46,625 bases of DNA from Gammaproteobacteria bacterium TMED1 (GCA_002167855.2 NHBG02000025.1:10855-57479), one strand, 5' to 3'; numbered from the stretch's first letter, positions 25,940 to 35,758 are shown. Translations and numbers: made by a program. Notes: generated from the letters alone by a model not told the origin.

Positions 25940-26899
25940 ATGATCGTCCGGGACGCTCTTCACCGATCCGCTACACATCAAAGGAGACAGCAAGGTAAAC
26001 TTTTGAAGAGAGGATTAAAATTTACCATTAGTGTCGTTACAGGTATCGTCATCGTAGGTGTTGTTGGAACCATGTCCTACTGGGGCTACCTTGTATACAA
26101 GTATGGACAGCACCTACCGACCGTTGAGATTATGGTGAATGGTGGTAAAAGAGAATACAACAGATTCATCCCAGAAAATCCTCCTGAAGGTCCCTTATCA
26201 CTCGTCGTCTTATTGAATGGTGGTGGCGTAGAACCCTGGCCATTTCCGCAACAGCGTCAATGGGAAGCACTTGGTGAGGAATTTGGGATTGCTCTCGCGG
26301 TGCCGGTGGGTAAACGGTTGCCCGAAAATGAGAGCGCGTGGCAACTCAATACCGATGATGATTCTTATCAAGACATAGACTTTATCAACGCAATGATCAG
26401 TGATATCGGAAAGACCCATCCACTCGATGACAAAAAAATTTATGCAGTGGGCTTTTCCCTTGGTTCAATGTTCTCTTATGAACTGGCATGCCAGATGAGC
26501 GATCAATTTGCTGCAATAGCCTCATTCGCCGGTACCATGCCGGTCATAAAGAAGTCCTGTAATCCGCAAGTCAATGTACCCATCATGCATATTCATGGTC
26601 TCAAAGACCCCATTATAGCTTATGGAAATACATGGGAATGGAAAGAGTGGGACTCGGTTGGCGAGATGCACGATGTTCCAGGTTTGCTGCAATTCTGGCG
26701 CGATCGGTACCAGTGCCAAAACAAAACTGTGAATGAAAATATAGATGAAGTACACATCGTTTACGAAAATTGCGATCAGGGGGCAAGAGTTGAACACTAT
26801 CGATTAGTGGACGGAGGACATGGGTGGCCACAAACCCTGGGTGAAGTCTCGACCCACCGCGTGATCTGGTCTTTCTTTAATAATGTTACAACGCCTTAG
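25940..26899 (+). CDS. Membrane-anchored alpha/beta hydrolase, LpqC/PHB-depolymerase-like
   Basis: A 319-residue hydrolase of the LpqC/esterase type. A basic N-terminus is followed by one membrane span (about 30-50: ISVVTGIVIVGVVGTMSYWGYL), so the catalytic part probably faces the periplasm. The nucleophile is S173 in GFSLGS, the acid lies in HIHGLKDPI, and the His in VDGGHGWPQ. C184 (LACQMSD) and C207 (KKSCNPQ) match a cysteine pair in the secreted homologue at 45567-46598. Residues 88-96 (LVVLLNGGG) replace the more usual LLHG oxyanion turn. Substrate may be an aromatic ester or polyester; this is not determined. Confidence 0.75.
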   Translation: MIVRDALHRSATHQRRQQGKLLKRGLKFTISVVTGIVIVGVVGTMSYWGYLVYKYGQHLPTVEIMVNGGKREYNRFIPENPPEGPLSLVVLLNGGGVEPWPFPQQRQWEALGEEFGIALAVPVGKRLPENESAWQLNTDDDSYQDIDFINAMISDIGKTHPLDDKKIYAVGFSLGSMFSYELACQMSDQFAAIASFAGTMPVIKKSCNPQVNVPIMHIHGLKDPIIAYGNTWEWKEWDSVGEMHDVPGLLQFWRDRYQCQNKTVNENIDEVHIVYENCDQGARVEHYRLVDGGHGWPQTLGEVSTHRVIWSFFNNVTTP

Positions 26900-27029
26900 T
26901 AATCCCGGGTATATCAGGATTTAGCTTTGGGCATTTTGGCGATTGGGATAATATAGTCGGTCTGTTCTAGGCACCAGCTAGATAATATCCCCGAATACAT
27001 GAGGTGTTGCTAGTTAAGGAGAGTTCTTA

Positions 27030-27503
27030 GTGTTGATATCAGAAGCCATGCAGAACGCCATGACGCCGGTTTTCTTAATAGTCGGTGTTGGTGGCCTTCT
27101 AAACGTAATGACCAGTAGATTAGGTAGGATTAAAGATCGAGAACGTTTCATTTATTCAATCATTCATAATGCGAGCGGCGATGACCTTCTCCTTGCTAGG
27201 TCTGCAATTACAAAATTAGCCAAAAGAAGTTTCTTGATTTCAATGGGGATTTGGCTTTCATTGGGTAGTGTTCTGTTTGTTTGTTTGCTCATAATTACAA
27301 TGTTCTTAGGTGCAATGATGACTGTTGAAATATCTTTTGCGGTAGCATCATTATTTATCGTCTCTCTGCTATTGCTTGCAGCCTCACTAATTTTTTTGGT
27401 TTACGAGGTCTTTCTGGCTACGAGAACGATTCATAAAAATGAGGCTTCAAGTGAGGTAGTCTTCGCCAGACTCAAAGAATTATCTAACCTGTCTGAAAGT
27501 TAA
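27030..27503 (+). CDS. DUF2721 family membrane protein
   Basis: A 157-residue integral membrane protein. It starts with AMQNAMTPVFLIVGVGGLLNVMTSRLGRIKDR, the typical DUF2721 first helix followed by a charged R-x-x-x-I-x-D-R region, and has two further strong helices (LISMGIWLSLGSVLFVCLLIITMFL and ASLFIVSLLLLAASLIFLVYEVFLA). The family function is unknown. The GTG at 27030 is supported by AAGGAGAG seven bases upstream. It converges on the PNPOx-like gene. Confidence 0.85.
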   Translation: MLISEAMQNAMTPVFLIVGVGGLLNVMTSRLGRIKDRERFIYSIIHNASGDDLLLARSAITKLAKRSFLISMGIWLSLGSVLFVCLLIITMFLGAMMTVEISFAVASLFIVSLLLLAASLIFLVYEVFLATRTIHKNEASSEVVFARLKELSNLSES

Positions 27504-27539
27504 TTACTAATCAGAAGAAGGGGAGCGTTCGATTGGAAG

Positions 27540-28094
27540 CTACTTCCCGTAATCCCACGACGTCATTTTGAAATCACTTAGTTCGATATAAACGCCGTCG
27601 TCACTCAAGGTTTTCGAAGACTCCTCTGTCTTCGATCCACGGGATTGTGCTGCTAGGTTCGAGATAGTCAGGCGCTCTTTTCGGTCTCGAATTACGCGCG
27701 CGCTACCTCTTAGTAGTACACCTTTCAGCTCTGGCATGGTGGTTCCACTTTCTAGGCTGATGGATACTCTTGGATTACGTTCTATGTTGACAACCTTCTG
27801 GGTGTTATCCCTACATCCCATATAAATTTTATGGTCCACTCTGAAATAACCCACAGGAACAGTGTGAGGGTAACCATCACACCCAATAGTAGACAGCAAT
27901 GCCCATCCCGGCTTTGAGTCGATATATGCTAATACCTCGTCTTCGGACATTTTATCTGGCACGTTTCCCTCCGCGCTTTGATCTATGACTATTTTAAAAG
28001 AATACCCACAAAAAGCACCTTCTGTTACTCTTATTGAGTATCTCTCGTTGGTCTTTAGATAAAAAAATGCTGCTTTGGTGTAATCTCGTGTCAT
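27540..28094 (-). CDS. Pyridoxamine 5'-phosphate oxidase-like (FMN-binding split barrel) protein
   Basis: A protein of about 184 residues with a PNPOx-like split barrel: LAYIDSKPGWALLSTIGCDGYPHTVPVGYFRVDHKIYMGC, then VVNIERNPRVSISLES and LLRGSARVIRD. Such proteins bind FMN, F420 or haem and often reduce small compounds; the cofactor cannot be chosen here. About 45 residues precede the barrel and are not recognised. ATG 28094 is the best start, though its ribosome site is weak; the frame stays open to 28193. It is divergent from the broken aldo/keto reductase, 80 bp away. Confidence 0.7.
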   Translation of the reverse strand: MTRDYTKAAFFYLKTNERYSIRVTEGAFCGYSFKIVIDQSAEGNVPDKMSEDEVLAYIDSKPGWALLSTIGCDGYPHTVPVGYFRVDHKIYMGCRDNTQKVVNIERNPRVSISLESGTTMPELKGVLLRGSARVIRDRKERLTISNLAAQSRGSKTEESSKTLSDDGVYIELSDFKMTSWDYGK

Positions 28095-28174
28095 GATTTC
28101 GTTTACTTTAATTGGAGCCAAAAAAGCTGTCGCTCCAGAAAAATAAGCTTTCAGGTGCGGAGTGTGGTGCGAAG

Positions 28175-28971
28175 ATGAGAGACAATTTAACATTGCCCCC
28201 GGTTGGTCTCGGTATGTGGAATTATGGCGGTCTTCTTAATCCAGATCATTCCCGTGATCATTCTGAGCTAAAAGCGATAGAGCAGGCTATTAGTCTAGGA
28301 TATCGTCACTTTGATACAGCAGAGATGTATGGCGCGGGGCATTCGGAAGAACTATTGGGGCGTGCTTTGGTGGGTCTCAACCGAAGCGATTTTATAATCA
28401 CTAGTAAGGTCAAGCCGGAAAATCTATCCTACCAAGGAATTCTCTCTGCTTGTGACAGTTCGCTCAAAAGACTTCAAACTGACTTCATTGATCTTTACCT
28501 TATCCATTGGCCAAGCAAAGAGATACCCCTTGCTGACAGCTTTCATGCCCTTAACAGACTAGTAAGTGAAGATAAGGTGCGCAATGTTGGTGTTAGTAAC
28601 TTTGACTTACCATTGCTGGAAGAAGCGGTGAGATTGTCGGAAACACCTTTGTTTGGGAACCAGGTTCTTTACAGCCTTTTCCATCGAAAACCGCAGTTTG
28701 ACGGGACTTTGGAGTTTTGTCAGGAGCATGAGTTGACGCTTACAGCCCTCTGAGAAACTGCAATTTCAATCATCCCACATTAGTCGATGTTTCTGAGCGG
28801 CTCTCCGTTGCTCCCCAACAGCTCGCAATCAACTGGCTAATACGGCAGCGAAATGTGGTAACGATCCCGAAGTCGAGTAACAGAGAGCGACAAAGAGATA
28901 ACCTTGAATCAGTTAAGCTAGAGGACAGCGAATTCGATCAAAAATTATTGGATGATTTAATCCGCGAATAG
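28175..28971 (+). pseudogene. Aldo/keto reductase, frameshifted
   Basis: The first frame (28175-28753) encodes the first two thirds of an aldo/keto reductase: LPPVGLGMWNYGG, HFDTAEMYGAGHSEELLGRAL with catalytic D and Y, the Lys in FIITSKVKPE, and LIHWPSK with the catalytic His. It stops at TGA directly after HELTLTAL. The rest continues in another frame from about 28747 (PLRNCNFNHPTLVDV, then LAINWLIRQRNVVTIPKSSNRERQRDNL) to TAG at 28971. Relatives read TAYSPL at the break, so about seven bases seem missing, consistent with a deletion between two GCC triplets. It may be a true pseudogene or an assembly/sequencing error; the ends show little decay. Confidence 0.8.
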
Positions 28972-29108
28972 CCTTCAGCTGTATAAATTCGGTTAATGGG
29001 GCATCTAGCTTTGGCGCTAGCGTCTATGCAAGTTGGGCCAAGGCTCTAACATTTTTCTGTTATGGAAGATAAAAACAGTTCTTTACGGCGATATGATCTC
29101 GATAGAGA

Positions 29109-29136
29109 TTGATTTTTGTGATGGTCAAATTATACT
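29109..29136 (+). promoter_or_regulatory. Putative sigma70 promoter for the DEAD-box helicase gene
   Basis: TTGATT (29109-29114) and TATACT (29131-29136) are separated by 16 bases, close to the sigma70 consensus. Transcription would begin near 29143 and give a leader of about 40 bases that contains AATACC-N6-GGTATT, a short hairpin just before the GAGG ribosome site. Only by inspection. Confidence 0.45.
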
Positions 29137-29184
29137 CGCGGCCTCACGAATACCCCTACCGGTATTTGGCTCTCCGAGGTAGTT

Positions 29185-31020
29185 ATGTCAAAAAAAGAAA
29201 TGGTTTCAGGATTTCATTCGTTTGGATTACCATCGCCATTGAATCAAGCACTTGAAGAAGTCGGTTATAAGACTCCTTCTCCTATTCAAAGCAGTGCTAT
29301 TCCACCTTTGCTAGAGGGTCACGATCTACTCGGTCACGCTCCAACAGGTACTGGTAAAACCGCCGCTTTTGCCTTGCCTCTCCTTGTAAATATTGACATC
29401 AGTGTTAGGCGCCAGCAGGCGCTCGTGCTAACCCCAACGCGGGAACTCGCGATACAAGTGGCGGGAGCGTTCGAGCGATACGCTAAGTTTTTGAAAGGCT
29501 TTCATGTGCTCCCTGTTTATGGGGGGCAAGAGTATTCTGGACAGATTCGTGCGCTGCGACATGGAGCTCATGTAGTAGTCGGGACCCCAGGAAGGGTCAA
29601 GGATCATATCCGGAAAGGGACTATGAAGCTGGATAATTTAAGAACGCTGGTACTTGATGAAGCGGACGAGATGCTTCGTATGGGATTTGTTGAAGATGTT
29701 GAGTGGATCATGGAGCAGACGCCACAAAATCGTCAAATCGCACTGTTTTCGGCGACGATGCCCAAAGAAATTCAAAAGATCACGAATAGATTTTTGGTAA
29801 GGCCACGAGATATTCGGATCAAAGCTAAAACTGCGACAGCAGAGTCCATCAATCAGAGATATTGGCTAGTCAGCAACCTGCACAAGCTAGATGCGCTAAC
29901 TCGAATTCTAGAGGTAGAAGCATTTGATGCTGTCTTACTTTTCGTGAGAACAAAAGTTAACACCACCGAACTTGCCGGACGTTTGCAAGCGAGAGGCTAT
30001 GCTGCTGAAGCCCTAAATGGGGACATGGCGCAAAAGAGTCGAGAACAAATGATCGAGCGACTAAAGAAGCGTTCGATTGATATCTTGGTTGCGACTGATG
30101 TGGCAGCGCGAGGTCTTGATGTTGACCGGATCAGTCATGTTATAAATTATGATATACCTTACGATGCGGAAGCCTACATCCATCGTATCGGGCGAACTGG
30201 CCGAGCAGGTAGGGAGGGTGAAGCGATTCTTTTTGTTTCTCCGAGAGAACGACGAATGCTGGCGATTATTGAAAAGGCTACCCGCAAGAAGATTAAGGCA
30301 ATGACGGTGCCTAGCATAGAGACGGTGAATGGTAAAAGAATCGCCAATTTTAAGCAGAGTATCACTGATGTCCTTGCCGGGGGCTCACTAAAATTCATAC
30401 AGGGTATTCTTGAATCATATGAACTCGAGCATGATGTAACAGCTATTGAAATAGCGGCAGGCTTAGCGAAGCTTTCTTTTAGAGACAGACCTCTTCTTCT
30501 AAAACAGGAAAAGAAAAGATCAAAAGGACGAACCAAAGCAGAGCCGACCGTAACAGCATCCTTTGATCGAAAAACAAAAAATACTGTAGACATATTGAAG
30601 AAAGCAAGAAAGGGTATGGAGCTCTTCCGTATCGAAGTTGGTCATGATGCTCTTGTTAAACCTGGGAATATCATTGGCGCAATTGCTAGCGAGGCTGGAC
30701 TCGACGCAGAAAATATTGGTCATATTGATATTAGGAAAAAGTTTAGCCTCATCGAATTACCACAAGGTATGCCTAAAGCTGTTTTTAATGATCTCAAAAA
30801 CGTATGGGTATGTGGTCAAAAGCTTGATATATCTAAGGTTAAGATAAGTCGTTACAGTCCCACTAGTCCTCAAAACATGCCGTCCGGATCGAATAGGGTA
30901 GCCAAAAAGATAGATGCGCTAGGGACCGGTTGCAAGAAGGCTAAGAAACGAAAGAAAAAGGTATCGAGTGTAAAAGTTAAAAAGAATAAAATGAAAAGGG
31001 AAGGCAGTCTAAAAAATTGA
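29185..31020 (+). CDS. deaD: DEAD-box ATP-dependent RNA helicase, DeaD/CsdA-like
   Basis: A 611-residue DEAD-box helicase. It has the Q motif (FGLPSPLNQALEEVGYKTPSPIQ), motif I APTGTGKT (52-59), motif Ib TPGR, motif II DEAD (158-161), motif III SAT, and motif VI HRIGRTGRAGR. Unlike short RhlE/RhlB proteins it continues with a DbpA-type RNA-binding domain (about 480-555, FRIEVGHDALVKPGNIIGAIASEAGL) and a Lys/Arg-rich tail. This layout is that of DeaD/CsdA, which assists ribosome assembly and mRNA decay, especially in the cold. The ATG has GAGG upstream. Confidence 0.92.
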   Translation: MSKKEMVSGFHSFGLPSPLNQALEEVGYKTPSPIQSSAIPPLLEGHDLLGHAPTGTGKTAAFALPLLVNIDISVRRQQALVLTPTRELAIQVAGAFERYAKFLKGFHVLPVYGGQEYSGQIRALRHGAHVVVGTPGRVKDHIRKGTMKLDNLRTLVLDEADEMLRMGFVEDVEWIMEQTPQNRQIALFSATMPKEIQKITNRFLVRPRDIRIKAKTATAESINQRYWLVSNLHKLDALTRILEVEAFDAVLLFVRTKVNTTELAGRLQARGYAAEALNGDMAQKSREQMIERLKKRSIDILVATDVAARGLDVDRISHVINYDIPYDAEAYIHRIGRTGRAGREGEAILFVSPRERRMLAIIEKATRKKIKAMTVPSIETVNGKRIANFKQSITDVLAGGSLKFIQGILESYELEHDVTAIEIAAGLAKLSFRDRPLLLKQEKKRSKGRTKAEPTVTASFDRKTKNTVDILKKARKGMELFRIEVGHDALVKPGNIIGAIASEAGLDAENIGHIDIRKKFSLIELPQGMPKAVFNDLKNVWVCGQKLDISKVKISRYSPTSPQNMPSGSNRVAKKIDALGTGCKKAKKRKKKVSSVKVKKNKMKREGSLKN

Positions 31021-31132
31021 GTAAAATTAAAGGATTAAAAAAAGTACATTGTGTTATCACGTCTAACCTTTTATCGTGCGTCCGCAAAGGATCAGATCAA
31101 CAATTAATAATACAATTTAGAACGGAAAAAAA

Positions 31133-32722
31133 GTGATTACTACAGCAAATATTACCATTCAGTTTGGGTCAAAGCCTCTGTTCGAGAATATTTCTGTAAA
31201 GTTCACAGAGGGCAATCGCTACGGCCTGATCGGGGCCAATGGCTGCGGTAAGTCAACTTTCATGAAAATCCTAAGCGGCGAGCTTGAACCGACTTCTGGT
31301 AATGTATCAATCAACTCAAATCTGCGCATCGGCCAGCTTAGTCAGGATCAGTTTGCTTTCGAGGAATTTAGCGTCGTTGATACAGTTATCATGGGTGATA
31401 AAAAGTTGTCGGAGATTAAAGTGGAGCGCGACAGGATCTACGGCTTACCAGAAATGACTGAAGAAGATGGGATTAAAGTTGCTGAGCTGGAAGTTCAGTT
31501 TGCAGAAATGGATGGGTACAGCGCGGAAAGCCGTGCTTGCGAGATTCTGTCCGGTGCAAGTATCGACGAATCACTTCACTACGGTCCGATGAGTGAAGTG
31601 GCGCCAGGTTGGAAATTGCGAGTACTGTTGGCGCAAGCTCTGTTCGCGGATCCCGATATTCTACTCCTCGACGAACCTACAAATAATTTAGATATCCATA
31701 CTATCCGTTGGCTCGAAGGCATATTAAACGAGCGAAAAAGTACCATGGTTATCATTTCGCATGACCGACATTTCCTAAACGCAGTTTGCACACATATGGC
31801 TGATATAGATTATGGCACTATAAAGGTTTACCCGGGAAACTATGATGACTTCATGACTGCGTCGACTCAGGCAAGGGAGAGGGCTCAGTCTGAAAACGCT
31901 AAAAAGAAAGCGCAGATCTCCGAGTTGAAGCATTTCGTGAGTAGGTTTTCTGCGAATGCCTCCAAGGCAAGGCAAGCTACTTCAAGAGCCCGGCAAATTG
32001 AAAAAATAGAGCTTGTTGATATTAAGCCATCAAGCAGAGTGAGTCCTTATATTAGATTTGAGCCAGATTCTAAACTGCACCGCGCTGCTCTAACCATTGA
32101 AAATCTTGGTCACAGTTTTGATGAAGAAACCTTGTTTATGGGCGGGAATATGATTCTTGAGGCGGGCGCTCGTTTGGCTATTATCGGCGAGAACGGTGCT
32201 GGTAAATCAACACTGCTTAGATGTCTGATGGATGATCTTCAAGCAGAATCAGGAACAATAAAGTGGGCAGAGAATGCGTCCCTAGGTTATTGTCCGCAGG
32301 ATACCAATTCAGAATTTGAATCAGATTTAAACCTTTTTGACTGGATGAGTCAGTGGCGTAACGAGAGCCATGATGAGCAAATTGTTAGAGCCACGCTCGG
32401 CCGGCTATTGTTTTCATCGGAGGACTTTAATAAAGCGGTAAAGGTTTGCTCTGGGGGAGAGAAAAATAGACTGCTCTTCGGGAAGTTAATTATGTCTTCG
32501 CCTAACGTAATGCTCTTGGATGAGCCCACGAATCATTTAGATATGGAAGCCATTGAGGCTCTTAACCTGGCGCTAGAGAACTACGAGGGCACGCTAATAT
32601 TTGTGAGTCACGATCGAGAGTTTGTGTCGTCTCTTGCGACGCGGATTATCGAAATAAAAGATCAATGCCTGAACGATTTTCAAGGGACATACGACGAATA
32701 TTTAGTTAAGCAGTCTCTTTAG
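31133..32722 (+). CDS. ybiT: ABC-F family ATPase, YbiT type
   Basis: A 529-residue ABC-F protein with two ABC domains and no membrane part. It follows E. coli YbiT nearly residue by residue, for example [30 protein letters not shown] (Walker A), [40 protein letters not shown] and the interdomain linker [22 protein letters not shown]. The second domain has GENGAGKST and [12 protein letters not shown]. Its signature is CSGGEK instead of LSGGEK. ABC-F proteins act on the ribosome E site. The start is GTG 31133 after GGAAAAAA; no better ATG exists upstream. Confidence 0.93.
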   Translation: MITTANITIQFGSKPLFENISVKFTEGNRYGLIGANGCGKSTFMKILSGELEPTSGNVSINSNLRIGQLSQDQFAFEEFSVVDTVIMGDKKLSEIKVERDRIYGLPEMTEEDGIKVAELEVQFAEMDGYSAESRACEILSGASIDESLHYGPMSEVAPGWKLRVLLAQALFADPDILLLDEPTNNLDIHTIRWLEGILNERKSTMVIISHDRHFLNAVCTHMADIDYGTIKVYPGNYDDFMTASTQARERAQSENAKKKAQISELKHFVSRFSANASKARQATSRARQIEKIELVDIKPSSRVSPYIRFEPDSKLHRAALTIENLGHSFDEETLFMGGNMILEAGARLAIIGENGAGKSTLLRCLMDDLQAESGTIKWAENASLGYCPQDTNSEFESDLNLFDWMSQWRNESHDEQIVRATLGRLLFSSEDFNKAVKVCSGGEKNRLLFGKLIMSSPNVMLLDEPTNHLDMEAIEALNLALENYEGTLIFVSHDREFVSSLATRIIEIKDQCLNDFQGTYDEYLVKQSL

Positions 32723-32729
32723 ACTGGGA

Positions 32730-32766
32730 GTAACGCTTACAACTTATGGGAGTCCTATAGCGTTAC
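32730..32766. terminator. Inverted repeat between the convergent ybiT and GH29 genes
   Basis: GTAACGCT (32730-32737) and AGCGTTAC (32759-32766) form an 8-bp perfect stem with a 21-base loop. It lies just after the ybiT stop and its right arm runs into the last codons of the fucosidase gene, so it could act as a bidirectional terminator. No T-tract follows on either side. Confidence 0.4.
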
Positions 32767-34166
32767 CATTGCACCTTAAATACCCAAGCGTGTTCTCCCA
32801 TTCTCTGTTCTGGCAGTACAATCCTTAGTGCGCCTTCCTCAACTGTATCTTGGCCCCAACGCAGGCTTTTATCGCAGCCAAGGAGCTGAACTTTGGAAAT
32901 TGGTCCAATTGCTCGTAGCTGAACCAGGCTGGGAATAGTTATGACATTATTATCTTTCGGCCACTCAAGTAGGTGCACATAAACCGCATCCTTCGTGCGG
33001 GTGAAGCGATACTGATCATGGCCATAGATTACCCATGGACGAGTCCCATAGATTGCTTCCCCGTTAATATCGAGCCATTGTCCTATTGCCTCCAAGATTT
33101 GAACGGTAGCAGAGTCTAGTGTTCCATTAGCTCTGGGCGGTACATTTAACAAAACGTTACCATTCTTACTGACAATATCTATCAACTCGTGGATTAATTC
33201 TTTTACAGGACGATATGCAATTCCAGAGTGATACCCCCAGGGACCAGTCGATGTATCTGTTTGCCAGGGCAATCCGCGAATATTATCAAGACGGGTACGT
33301 TCTAAATCGAGGGTAGTGACCCCATCGACATAGATACCGTGGTCTGGCAGATCCTTGACGCACATCACAGCCTCCATATCCCCGTTATGCTCTTTTAAGC
33401 TATCGTTATAATAGTGAGCTATTACGTCCAGTCCGGTCTGTCCATTATCTTCCCCTGCAAAAGGGATGCATCCATCAAAGTAGAGGAGGTCAGGGTGATA
33501 GTTATCTATAAGATCTTTTATACGTGCTGCCCAATGCTCACACCAACTGTTTGGGGCATTAAGGGGGTGGCGTAAATCAGTATCAGCATGAGGGTCTAAG
33601 TAAAAATCACTGTAGCTAGAATTGTTACCATCGAATGGGACACCCGTTTTCGTACCCGAACAGTCTGCTCCCTTGTTGGTATTAAACCAGCTCCAGGTTC
33701 GCTCGAGATGAGTAGTGACCCCAAAACGCAACCCTTGATTGAGTGCAGCCTTTTGCCACTGACGAGTAATATCCTTTTTTGGACCCATATTGACACTGTT
33801 CCAACGATGAAATTTTGAGTCCCAAAGATCGAAGTTGTCATGATGAACAGCACAGGGCGCAAAATATCGTGCACCTGCGCGTTTGAACAGGGAGACCAAT
33901 CCCTCCGGATCCCATTTTTCTGCAGTCCAGAGGGGAATCAAATCTTTATACCCAAATTCAGACGGATGTCCATAGTTCTGTATGTGGTGCTGGTAGTCTG
34001 GGTGTCCCTCAAGATACATATTTCGAGGATACCATTCGCCACGCTCTGGAACTGAGTAGATACCCCAATGGACGTATATGCCAAATTTTGCATCTCGGAA
34101 CCAGTCAGGACATTGATAACCTAGCAGAGATGCGATGTTTGGTTTGAATTGCAATTGTTCAGTCAT
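32763..34166 (-). CDS. GH29 family alpha-L-fucosidase
   Basis: A 467-residue glycoside hydrolase. PDWFRDAKFGIYVHWGIYSVPERGEWYPRNMY, YFAPCAVHHDNFDLWDSKFHRWNS and the nucleophile segment HPDLLYFDG (Asp at 231) are GH29 hallmarks, and KNGNVLLNVPPRANGTLD is the conserved strand near the end of the barrel. A small beta domain follows. There is no signal peptide, so it probably acts in the cytoplasm on imported oligosaccharides. The ATG at 34166 lacks a Shine-Dalgarno; the leader is A-rich with three ACTAAA repeats. It lies 89 bp downstream of a sulfatase gene on the same strand, suggesting removal of sulfate and fucose from one substrate such as a fucoidan fragment (inference). Confidence 0.9.
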   Translation of the reverse strand: MTEQLQFKPNIASLLGYQCPDWFRDAKFGIYVHWGIYSVPERGEWYPRNMYLEGHPDYQHHIQNYGHPSEFGYKDLIPLWTAEKWDPEGLVSLFKRAGARYFAPCAVHHDNFDLWDSKFHRWNSVNMGPKKDITRQWQKAALNQGLRFGVTTHLERTWSWFNTNKGADCSGTKTGVPFDGNNSSYSDFYLDPHADTDLRHPLNAPNSWCEHWAARIKDLIDNYHPDLLYFDGCIPFAGEDNGQTGLDVIAHYYNDSLKEHNGDMEAVMCVKDLPDHGIYVDGVTTLDLERTRLDNIRGLPWQTDTSTGPWGYHSGIAYRPVKELIHELIDIVSKNGNVLLNVPPRANGTLDSATVQILEAIGQWLDINGEAIYGTRPWVIYGHDQYRFTRTKDAVYVHLLEWPKDNNVITIPSLVQLRAIGPISKVQLLGCDKSLRWGQDTVEEGALRIVLPEQRMGEHAWVFKVQW

Positions 34167-34174
34167 AAATTTTT

Positions 34175-34192
34175 TTTAGTTTTAGTTTTAGT
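34175..34192. repeat. Three tandem TTTAGT hexamers upstream of the fucosidase gene
   Basis: Three exact copies of TTTAGT are followed by TTT, which on the coding strand reads as ACTAAA repeats ending eight bases before the fucosidase ATG. The tract occupies the position where a Shine-Dalgarno would be expected and none is seen. It may aid initiation as an unstructured A-rich leader or vary in length. Confidence 0.6.
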
Positions 34193-34255
34193 TTTCCCAA
34201 TTTGATTTATGGTTCCAATAGGTTCACGAGTGACAATGAACTTAGTACTAATCAG

Positions 34256-35758
34256 CTAGACATTTTCATTCTGGCGATCCTTCATCTGAAATCGATGGTT
34301 GAATGCTTTTTTTACCGAAGCATGGTCTCTTTGACCATAGCCGGTAATCGGTAACTTGCTTCCATCTATATTTGGATCAATATAGGCTGCATACCAATCA
34401 TCTAGCTCTCGACGCAGTTCTGCGATGAGATTCGCAAAGCCGGGTTCGTCAAAGAGGTTTACCTTTTCATCAGGGTCGTTACTGACGTCATATAACTCAT
34501 GTGCTCCTGCTGGATAACGCCAGATAAGTTTCCACTGCTTAGATCGGATCATACGGACTGGCCCATATTCATCAAACACGAAGATACGATCGCATTCTTC
34601 GAACTTATGCCCTCTTAGTATTGGAGCAAAGGATCTCCCAGGTAATCCGCTTGGAGAAAGACTGGCATCACCGGCATAGTCTACAATCGTTGAAAGCCAG
34701 TCGTACTGACTCAATAGTGTCGAGGAAATCTTATGTTCTGGAACGTGGCCGGGTCGACTGATTAGGCAGGGTATCTTGACACTAGTGTCGAATAGATTCT
34801 GCGGCCAAGTACCGTTTCCTTTACCCCAAATACCGTGATGTCCAGTATTCATGCCGTTATCACCCATGAATACAATGAGGGTATTACTCCTTAGGTTCTG
34901 CTCATCCAGCCAACTGACCAGGCGACCGATGTTACTATCCATTGCCTCGATAGAGGCAAAGTAGCCTGCAAGGTCTTGCCTGCGTAATTCTGAGGGATTA
35001 ACTTTTTTCCTTGCTTCAGCATCGCTAGGGGACAAAAAACTATAACGTTGAAATCCGGATGCTAAGGGTTCCTCTGGCCCTGGCGTTGATTTAAAAGGAC
35101 AGTTGTTATAGTAATCATCCCAGAGCTCCTCGGGGTGATGTTCTCTACCCCAAGGCTTGTGTGGAGCTGTATAGCTCACATTTAAACAAAAAGGGGCTTC
35201 TTCTTCGACTTGCTCTTCAAGGAATTTCAGGGCATTGTCAGTAAAAAGATCTGTTGCGTAGGTATTGTTAACGCAGGTGTGGCCGCCGTCTTTTACTATG
35301 GGTACATCTCGGTAGCTGCATTGTCCGAAAGGCATAGGATACCAATCTTCAAAGCCGCATTGCGCTTCCCTGGCATCACCCAGATGCCACTTACCTGACA
35401 AGCAAGTTCGGTAACCTATATCAGCAAGTAACTCTGGGTAACAGGTGTTGCCCTCTAGGAAAGGGATACCGTTTGCGGGAGAGTTTCGATTTGGCTGGCC
35501 CTGCCTATTGTGTGGCATGGAAATGAAATCATGAACCCCGTGTTGGGAGGGAATTAATCCAGTAAGAATTGATGCCCTCGCGGGAGAGCAGACCGGGGAC
35601 GCACAAAAGAAATTATCGAAACGAATACCTTCACGTGCTAACCGATCTAAATTGGGCGTGCGTATTTCTTCATTGCCAGCACAACCCATTGCCCAAGCGC
35701 CCTGATCATCACTCAGGATGAAAAGAAGGTTTGGCCTGCTTGGATTGCGACTTGCCAC
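34256..35758 (-). CDS. Sulfatase (type I, formylglycine-dependent), cytoplasmic
   Basis: A 500-residue type I sulfatase. RPNLLFILSDDQG supplies the first metal-binding Asp pair, and the activation motif C57-S-P-A-R is in PVCSPARASILTG; the Cys must be oxidised to formylglycine. GKWHLGD and TLIVFMGDNGMNTGHHGIWGKG give the Lys/His and Asp/Asn positions of the active site. The C-terminal part (RSKQWKLIWRYPAGAHELYDVSNDPDEKVNLF) is normal. No signal peptide is present. The start is GTG 35758 with AGGA upstream. It precedes the GH29 fucosidase on the same strand and is divergent from the serine hydrolase/sulfatase pair. Target sugar unknown; sulfated fucan is the contextual guess. Confidence 0.92.
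   Translation of the reverse strand: MASRNPSRPNLLFILSDDQGAWAMGCAGNEEIRTPNLDRLAREGIRFDNFFCASPVCSPARASILTGLIPSQHGVHDFISMPHNRQGQPNRNSPANGIPFLEGNTCYPELLADIGYRTCLSGKWHLGDAREAQCGFEDWYPMPFGQCSYRDVPIVKDGGHTCVNNTYATDLFTDNALKFLEEQVEEEAPFCLNVSYTAPHKPWGREHHPEELWDDYYNNCPFKSTPGPEEPLASGFQRYSFLSPSDAEARKKVNPSELRRQDLAGYFASIEAMDSNIGRLVSWLDEQNLRSNTLIVFMGDNGMNTGHHGIWGKGNGTWPQNLFDTSVKIPCLISRPGHVPEHKISSTLLSQYDWLSTIVDYAGDASLSPSGLPGRSFAPILRGHKFEECDRIFVFDEYGPVRMIRSKQWKLIWRYPAGAHELYDVSNDPDEKVNLFDEPGFANLIAELRRELDDWYAAYIDPNIDGSKLPITGYGQRDHASVKKAFNHRFQMKDRQNENV

Noticed and set aside
27535-27547. GGAAG-CTA-CTTCC hairpin at the DUF2721/PNPOx convergence
   Set aside because: Only five pairs with a three-base loop and no T-tract; too weak to call a terminator.
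28095-28193. Upstream extension of the PNPOx-like frame
   Set aside because: It would run across the divergent promoter region and has no ribosome site; extra residues show no family match.
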